Shown in pieces: positions 58,444 through 64,000 of a stretch of 64,000 nt of DNA. Both the position numbers and the translations under genes were made by a program. Under the pieces are notes generated by a model. That model saw only the letters and a program-made list of their open reading frames with translations. It was not told the origin of the DNA and did not search any database. How positions within the stretch are numbered: the stretch's first letter is position 1; the number at the start of each line of letters is the position of its first letter. The DNA is from Acephala macrosclerotiorum. Lineage: Eukaryota > Ascomycota > Leotiomycetes > Helotiales > Mollisiaceae. The stretch covers positions 1 through 64,000 of the forward strand of contig MU119318.1 of assembly GCA_014904845.1 (NCBI GenBank), in the 5' to 3' direction.

Positions 58444-61400
58444 TTATTTGTTGCTCGTCTTCCTCCGATTTTTCGAATTCAAAGAGGTCTGCGATGAATT
58501 CTTCAACCCAACACTCGTATGCCTCCTAGTCGCAACTCCTTCCACGGTACTGCTCTTCTTCGGCATCCATCCTGGAGAATCTTCTTGATAATCCTCATCG
58601 TCATCAGAATCGAGGTTGTATCTTCGGAATTTGGGCGGTGAGGCATCAGAGGACTCGTCTGCTGCAGGCTGTGATTCGGGCTCGATTTCGCTGCTGGATT
58701 CCAACGTCAAGTCGAAGACCTGAGAACCTGGAGGGATGACGGATTTCTGCGATGCAGGTAGCTGGGATGCGCGTGGTTGAGATACTGGCTTCTCTGAACC
58801 TCTGCTCTTGAAAGATTGACTATGCGATGGCGCCCGCTGCTTCTGTGATACATTAGGCGTAGTCTGGTCGTCGTCTTCAGAGAGGCCTGCTGCTCGATGT
58901 GATGTTCCCGACGCTGTACGCGGCCTGCTTCCGTTCAAAGGCCATGAAGGTTTTATCGACTTCTCTCGAGACTTCTCGCGCTTGATGGTTGCTGATTGCT
59001 GTGATAACGCCTCCAGTGACGGAAAGAAGTCGCTCTCAGATGAAGGATCTTCGATTACAGGCTGGGTGACTGGCTTGACATGTCTCTTGCTGGTAAATTT
59101 GCGACGAGGAAGGTCATCATCAGAAGATTGATGTTCAAAGACTGCAGGTCGTGTTGAAGCTGGGACCGATCCTTTGGTTGCGGTCTTTCGAGCAGGGAGC
59201 TCATCCTCGGAGTCTAGGTCTGCCAATACTGTAGGTCGAGAAGTCTTGGCAGTTTTCGCGTTGTCCACTTTGAGAATAGTAAGCACTGGCTCATGATCGG
59301 ACGTTGAAACAAACGGATCCTTTTCGATAGCAGGTGGACTTGCCACCTTTGAGTAGGTATGTTGACGGTTAGGAGAGGCTTCAGGAGAAACATTGGTGAT
59401 ATCGGCGCCAAAATCGATGACTCTGGATGGGCTTGGTTTGGGACTTCGTTCAGAAGAGATATCACGGGTGATATTGCCATCGAGTTCGGCAGCTCTTGGG
59501 GTATCGGCACCAATAGCCACACTGTCGTCGAAGTCGAAATCTGGCTGACGGCCATGGTCCTGGATCTGGCTCGTGAACGACGACGTCACGGAAAGCTTTG
59601 GATACTGAATAGCTGCAATTGAGTCTCTTTCATCGACGCCATCAAGACCTAGCGCGCGATCCGGAGAAGTCTTCGTGCTTTCGACCTCAGAATCTGCACT
59701 CTTGCTCCTGAGTTTAGGTTTGAGTTGCTCCCACAAATCCTGTGCCTTGCTAGCAGGCCGTTGGCGAGTTAATGACTTGACCTTCGAGGCTAATTTGACA
59801 GACTTTGGGACAGGTGGGCTGGACTGGACTTGTGGGTCTTCCGTCACCCAGCTTGAATCTGCTTGTCGACCAGGTGGTGGGCTTGGGGGACTCTGGTATT
59901 CGGGGTCGACAGTCTCCCAGCTTGACTGAGGTGGCTTATTAGGAGATTCTGTGGGTTGACGTTCGTCGATAGGTTTTTGAGAACGTGCCGTCCGCTTGCG
60001 TGTAGGCGATGAATCCGGGACCTCGACTCGACTCTCACTTGGCGAACGTGAAGGAACTCTTAGTTTTTTGATAGGCGACGATCCAAGCCCGTTGAACTTG
60101 GGTGAATATGCCTTTTCAGTCTGCTCAGTCATGTCCTTCAATAATTGGTCAAGATCTGCAGCCTCACCAGGACTTTGCATGGAATCAGGCTCTGCGTCTC
60201 TCAGGACACTAGACGGAAGATCAGGTCGGAAATCAGAATCCTTCATTAGATGGGCTATTTGCTGTCTTGCATCCTCGGAGACAGGCTCTGCCGAAATGCC
60301 ATTCCTAGACGGAAGGCCATCCGCATCTCCTGGACTTGCAGTTCTAGTAGTAGTTGGTTTCTTGACGATGAGAGTGGGTACAATATCTTCAGCAGCTGGG
60401 TTTGCAGGATCGGCGGGAGAAGCTTCCTCAATGATGGAGGTTGGCTCAGCATCCTCAACGGCCGGGTTTACACGATCAGTGGTAACGGCCTCCCTGACGA
60501 CAAGAGTTGGAACAGCATTTTCAACAGCTGCGTTCGCAGGATCAAGGGTAGAGGTTTCCTCGACGACGGGAGTTGGTAAAGCTTCCTTAAATGCTGGTTT
60601 TGCGAGATCAACAGTAGAAATTTCGTCGACGACATGTGTTGACAACGCATCTTCAATTTGGTCTAGTTCGGTAGGTACTGGATTCTCCACAGAAGTACTC
60701 TCGACGACGGTGGCTTCCGGAACCGCGACTTCGGGTGAGGGATCTTCAGCGACTGAAATTTCGATAGAATTTTGGATATGATACGATTTGGGAGCATCAG
60801 AGTGAAGGGGAGTCTCCGTAATATGCGAGGGTTGTGATTCAGTAGCTTCTCCGTGTTGACTCAAGGTGGTGAGATCATCGAAGTTGGTTCCCTCCTTCGG
60901 CTGTGATGCTTCATCCATAAGGTCATCGTTTTCAAGTCCTGCTGGAGGCAGAAATACGATCTTTGGTTCGATAAGATCCCCGAAATGAAGATTGAGCATT
61001 CCGTCGTCTTCCCGATCGTCATCCTCGCCGACCATCTCAAACTTTTCGTACACCCTCTCGCCGGTTTCCTCATCATATCGCTTTTCGCTCTGCTTCCGAT
61101 CACGCATCGCAAGGCTAAGTGTGAGTATATCTTGCTGGACTTCGATGACGATAGCAGTGCGATACGATGAGACTAACGGCTGCCATTGGGTTGCTGCTGA
61201 CAGTTCCAGCATCTTGAACGCGATGGTCATTCCATCTTTGGCCTCCCCATCTTTTAAATCTGACAAAGATGATGGATCATCTGGAAGTGGTGCCAGGTCA
61301 TCTGGTGCTTGACTGACAGCGGCCGCTGGGCCTTCAATGTCATTCATCAGTTGCATGCTAATCTCTTCCTCGATGTTCTCGTCCTCTGGTCGCGTGAGCT

Positions 61401-64000
61401 GAGTGGAATCGTCGTACTGAAGCTCCATACTGTCATTTTGATAGCTTGGCTCCTGATAGCTCGGTTCGTAGGAAGCATCTAGATACTCTTGCTCCTCTGC
61501 ATAGTTGTGCTTGCCCTTTCGGCGCTTCTGTTTCTTTGGCGCTCGTGAATTCTCTTGATAATATTGAGGTTGCTCTCGCTCGGTGTGCTTGCGTTTGCCG
61601 TTCTGTGGCCATGACCGCTGTTGAGGATCCCATCGCTGGACGAATGGAAATGGTGGCTCGCTCAGCTCAATGCCTTCTTGAACACACTCGACAGCTCTGT
61701 ACACGATCTTCTCTCTCCAGGCTTCGGGATCTTCCTCAACAGCTTCCGGTTGAACCTCGGTAGCTTCAGATGGTTTGGGAGTTACAAGCGGTCGAACATT
61801 CTTCATGAGATCAGTTCGCAGCTTCTCCTCATCCTTCTTGGTTCTTGGGGCCTTCATGCCAAGTGCACCGAACAAGAGTCTTCGACCAGCACCAATATCT
61901 ATCTTTGAACGGCGTGCAGCTGGTTGGCTTGGTTCTGCAGAAGCAGGCTGTGGCTTTGGAGAGGCAAGAGAGGTGTCAGTCTTGGGGGCTTCTGGAGTAG
62001 TTGACAGCGTCGCAGCATCTAGGTCCATAGCTTCGCGCCCCGGAGCTTTGCCAACGGTGACTGGCTCGACGTGTTCGGGTGCACTTGTGAACGAATTGCT
62101 GAGAGCTCTTAATTCCTTAGTCTTACTTACTGAGGTATGCATTGGCTCAGTATTGACTTGGACATGTGCCGACTTCTTGCCTTGGTGAGCACCTGGGCCG
62201 ACCTCAATGCCACCAGAAGCTAGAGATTCAAGTAGCTGTTGTCGACGACGTTCAAAATCTTCTGATTGGGGTTGAGCAGAAGAGCGCGTGGAGGAGGGTT
62301 CGTTGGCCTTGGTATCAACAACCTTGGCTTCTTCCAACTTAGCAAGCGCGACTTCCGGTGGAGTGTCGTCGTCGATGCGAATCTTCATCAACTCCGCCAC
62401 AGTAGTACCAGCTGGTAAGATGCCCTTCTTCTTATATCTGTCAAGGGCACTGGCCACCTTTCTACGTTGATTCCTCTTCCGCGTGGCTTGCACCCTTTGA
62501 GCATCCGATAAAGACAGAACCTTTTTGGGACTCGCACTGCTTGAAGGAGATGAGAGTGCAGCGACCACAGTCGTACGAGTAGCTGAAGGTTTGCTGGAGG
62601 TCTCTTCCGGTGATTCATCCTCGCTTGATGAATCACTCGAAGAATTGCTGCTATCATCGCTACTAGAAGATGAGGTGGCACGAGAAGCATCCTCTTCTGC
62701 ACCGCTCTCCTCTTCATCGCTAGAATCGTCGCTGTCATCGCTGGTAGTAGCTTCATCTTCGCTAGAATCGTCACTGTCGCTTTCAGAACTACCTGAGCTA
62801 GATCCGACGACTTGAGACTCTTTGTCTATGAAGGGAGTAGAGGTGAGACCATTTGACAAGCTATCGTCCATTGCGAATCTGACACTCTTATTGCTGATAA
62901 CAGATGCTGATCTTCTTGCCTGGGAGCGCGGTCGAGAGGGAGAGCTATGCAATGCTTCTGCCATGAACGATAATGCTTTGCCAGACTTGATCGATCCTGG
63001 AGGCAGACCGTTCTGATCGTAGTGCTCAACGAGAGAGCTGGGAGTATCTTCAGGATCCACATCCGTGTCTCGATTGCTGAACTGTACAGGAGGTGTCTTG
63101 GCTTTCGATTGAGTCTTCGCTACCCATAGATCAGGGGAGTCTTCAGGAATCTCAGTAACTGCGCTCTTGGGTTTGACAGGTCTGAATCCACGCGCCATGG
63201 CCTCGTAGGCTTCGCCCATGTCTTCCTTCGAGCCATTGAAAACGTATTTGCAGACAGCCATGGGTGACTTAGGAAATGCTGAATGCAACTTACGGATTTG
63301 AATACGTCGATGCTCAGGAACATGCTTCAACGCGGACTCATTGGGATCTTTAGCCTCTGCAGTATCAAGCGACTCGTCCTCAACAGCAACTTCGAGAATA
63401 GGTGCGGTGCTTTGAACTTCGAGATTTTCTGCGAAATTCTCGTCTTGTGCCTCAGCCACTGGTTCGCCCTCATCGCTCGGGTTGGAGATCTCTGCAACAT
63501 CCTCGTCCTCCTCACTCTTGCTGTCTAGCTCGTCTTCATATTCCTTCGCGGCAGCCCTTGCACTATCAACGAGAGCAGCCATGGGATTCGTGTCTTCATC
63601 AGCTTCTCCATCGGCATTGTCGTCGGCCTCCTCGTCGATCTCCTCATCTTCGCCCTCGTCGTCTTCCCCAGGAACGAAATCTTCATCATCTTCTGAATCC
63701 TCGTCATCGAAATCGGCATGGAGAACAAGCTGCTTGTTTGCATCACTATCGGAATCATCATCTTCTCGTTCCATGAGCGCAGGGATATCCTCATCACCCT
63801 GCTCTTCATCATCGTATGTGACACGGCGTTTTTTGCGTGGAGGTATTGTGATCGGGGGTCGGTCGGCAGGGCGTCTTAGAAGTGGTCGTCCAAATGCCAG
63901 GCCATCGAATAAGTGTTTCCCCTCTGCTGAGATCTGCCGCCTGCCAGAAACGCGTCGTATCTTCAAATCTTGTGTAAGTAGTGGTCGAATACTGCAGAGC
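58444..64000 (-). CDS. Very large acidic nuclear-type protein, 5' end cut by window
   Basis: An uninterrupted minus-strand frame of more than 1840 codons, open to the window edge, so the true start lies outside. The visible N-terminus (IRPLLTQDLKIRRVSGRRQI, then GKHLFDGLAFGRPLLRRP) resembles the end of a ubiquitin-like or coilin-like N-terminal domain found in large fungal nuclear proteins, but this recollection is not certain. Long acidic runs follow (residues about 50-160 and 370-470, with Ser/Asp/Glu), with basic clusters (PRKKRR, KKQKRRKGKH) and a beta-rich middle block (YRTAIVIEVQQDILTLSLAMR, near residue 930). Five 22-residue repeats lie at 60319-60648. The tail is basic and Ser-rich. 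The composition suggests a nuclear scaffold with a mostly disordered chain; function is unknown. Confidence 0.8.
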   Translation of the reverse strand, partial: LCSIRPLLTQDLKIRRVSGRRQISAEGKHLFDGLAFGRPLLRRPADRPPITIPPRKKRRVTYDDEEQGDEDIPALMEREDDDSDSDANKQLVLHADFDDEDSEDDEDFVPGEDDEGEDEEIDEEADDNADGEADEDTNPMAALVDSARAAAKEYEDELDSKSEEDEDVAEISNPSDEGEPVAEAQDENFAENLEVQSTAPILEVAVEDESLDTAEAKDPNESALKHVPEHRRIQIRKLHSAFPKSPMAVCKYVFNGSKEDMGEAYEAMARGFRPVKPKSAVTEIPEDSPDLWVAKTQSKAKTPPVQFSNRDTDVDPEDTPSSLVEHYDQNGLPPGSIKSGKALSFMAEALHSSPSRPRSQARRSASVISNKSVRFAMDDSLSNGLTSTPFIDKESQVVGSSSGSSESDSDDSSEDEATTSDDSDDSSDEEESGAEEDASRATSSSSSDDSSNSSSDSSSEDESPEETSSKPSATRTTVVAALSSPSSSASPKKVLSLSDAQRVQATRKRNQRRKVASALDRYKKKGILPAGTTVAELMKIRIDDDTPPEVALAKLEEAKVVDTKANEPSSTRSSAQPQSEDFERRRQQLLESLASGGIEVGPGAHQGKKSAHVQVNTEPMHTSVSKTKELRALSNSFTSAPEHVEPVTVGKAPGREAMDLDAATLSTTPEAPKTDTSLASPKPQPASAEPSQPAARRSKIDIGAGRRLLFGALGMKAPRTKKDEEKLRTDLMKNVRPLVTPKPSEATEVQPEAVEEDPEAWREKIVYRAVECVQEGIELSEPPFPFVQRWDPQQRSWPQNGKRKHTEREQPQYYQENSRAPKKQKRRKGKHNYAEEQEYLDASYEPSYQEPSYQNDSMELQYDDSTQLTRPEDENIEEEISMQLMNDIEGPAAAVSQAPDDLAPLPDDPSSLSDLKDGEAKDGMTIAFKMLELSAATQWQPLVSSYRTAIVIEVQQDILTLSLAMRDRKQSEKRYDEETGERVYEKFEMVGEDDDREDDGMLNLHFGDLIEPKIVFLPPAGLENDDLMDEASQPKEGTNFDDLTTLSQHGEATESQPSHITETPLHSDAPKSYHIQNSIEISVAEDPSPEVAVPEATVVESTSVENPVPTELDQIEDALSTHVVDEISTVDLAKPAFKEALPTPVVEETSTLDPANAAVENAVPTLVVREAVTTDRVNPAVEDAEPTSIIEEASPADPANPAAEDIVPTLIVKKPTTTRTASPGDADGLPSRNGISAEPVSEDARQQIAHLMKDSDFRPDLPSSVLRDAEPDSMQSPGEAADLDQLLKDMTEQTEKAYSPKFNGLGSSPIKKLRVPSRSPSESRVEVPDSSPTRKRTARSQKPIDERQPTESPNKPPQSSWETVDPEYQSPPSPPPGRQADSSWVTEDPQVQSSPPVPKSVKLASKVKSLTRQRPASKAQDLWEQLKPKLRSKSADSEVESTKTSPDRALGLDGVDERDSIAAIQYPKLSVTSSFTSQIQDHGRQPDFDFDDSVAIGADTPRAAELDGNITRDISSERSPKPSPSRVIDFGADITNVSPEASPNRQHTYSKVASPPAIEKDPFVSTSDHEPVLTILKVDNAKTAKTSRPTVLADLDSEDELPARKTATKGSVPASTRPAVFEHQSSDDDLPRRKFTSKRHVKPVTQPVIEDPSSESDFFPSLEALSQQSATIKREKSREKSIKPSWPLNGSRPRTASGTSHRAAGLSEDDDQTTPNVSQKQRAPSHSQSFKSRGSEKPVSQPRASQLPASQKSVIPPGSQVFDLTLESSSEIEPESQPAADESSDASPPKFRRYNLDSDDDEDYQEDSPGWMPKKSSTVEGVATRRHTSVGLKNSSQTSLNSKNRRKTSNK
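60319..60648 (-). repeat. Five tandem 22-residue (66-bp) repeats
   Basis: Within the large acidic protein, five consecutive units of exactly 22 residues occur, each beginning A/I-x-(S/P)-T followed by a V/I-V/I pair and ending near N/K-P-A-x-E-D/E. Units start at 60648, 60582, 60516, 60450 and 60384 and end at 60319. No insertion or deletion breaks the period, so the array likely grew by in-frame duplication and then diverged by substitution. Confidence 0.85.

Noticed and set aside
60996..63824. Plus-strand and other frames of 60-260 codons opposite the large acidic protein
   Set aside because: They are shadows of the Ser/Asp/Glu-rich coding strand.
1..64000. tRNA, rRNA, CRISPR arrays and intact transposons
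   Set aside because: Looked for by eye and none recognised; absence is not proven without a covariance-model and repeat search.

Overview
The window looks like nuclear DNA of a filamentous ascomycete (Pezizomycotina). Most genes carry short GT-AG introns of about 45-200 bp. Gene spacing is compact, many genes are divergently paired, and fungal-only families occur (three Zn2Cys6 regulators, a 2EXR-type relic, an F-box protein). A leotiomycete-like source is possible but cannot be settled from sequence alone. Exon structures were read by eye from splice signals, reading frame and family conservation. For every intron-containing model the joined coding length is a multiple of three.

Layout. 1-7 kb: a small hypothetical gene, then a divergent pair of a UBR-box/PHD protein (UBR7/Mlo2-like) and the replication helicase subunit MCM2, whose shared promoter holds four ACGCG cores and two palindromes. 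8.7-19 kb: an accessory block with an MFS transporter, a short-chain dehydrogenase/reductase, two head-to-head Zn2Cys6 regulators and a decayed 2EXR gene. 20-24.4 kb: a CTNNBL1-like armadillo protein and a second MFS transporter, tail to tail. 24.4-26.8 kb: no gene seen. 26.8-43.2 kb: housekeeping and conserved genes, namely an F-box protein, an Rvs167/Hob1 BAR-SH3 protein divergent from NFS1 cysteine desulfurase, a Tom6-like micro-protein divergent from an unknown 258-residue protein, a 1481-residue low-complexity protein, and a cyclophilin-RRM protein (PPIL4/Cyp6). 43.2-46.8 kb: a 3.5 kb stretch without a supportable gene. 46.8-48.4 kb: a third Zn2Cys6 protein. 49.4-54.0 kb: a same-strand family of small four-cysteine proteins of unknown function, two intact and two decayed. 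55-57.5 kb: ribosomal protein eS24 divergent from an EFM3/FAM86-like methyltransferase, then a small secreted protein. 58.4-64 kb: a very large acidic protein that runs off the right edge.

Functional links. UBR7/MCM2, Rvs167/NFS1, Tom6-like/unknown and eS24/EFM3 are divergent pairs with promoter gaps of about 270-570 bp. The eS24/EFM3 pair joins two translation genes. The transporter-reductase-regulator block could be a small detoxification or metabolite locus, but no core biosynthetic enzyme is present. The most unusual part is the four-cysteine family, where intact and broken copies alternate with gene-free DNA.
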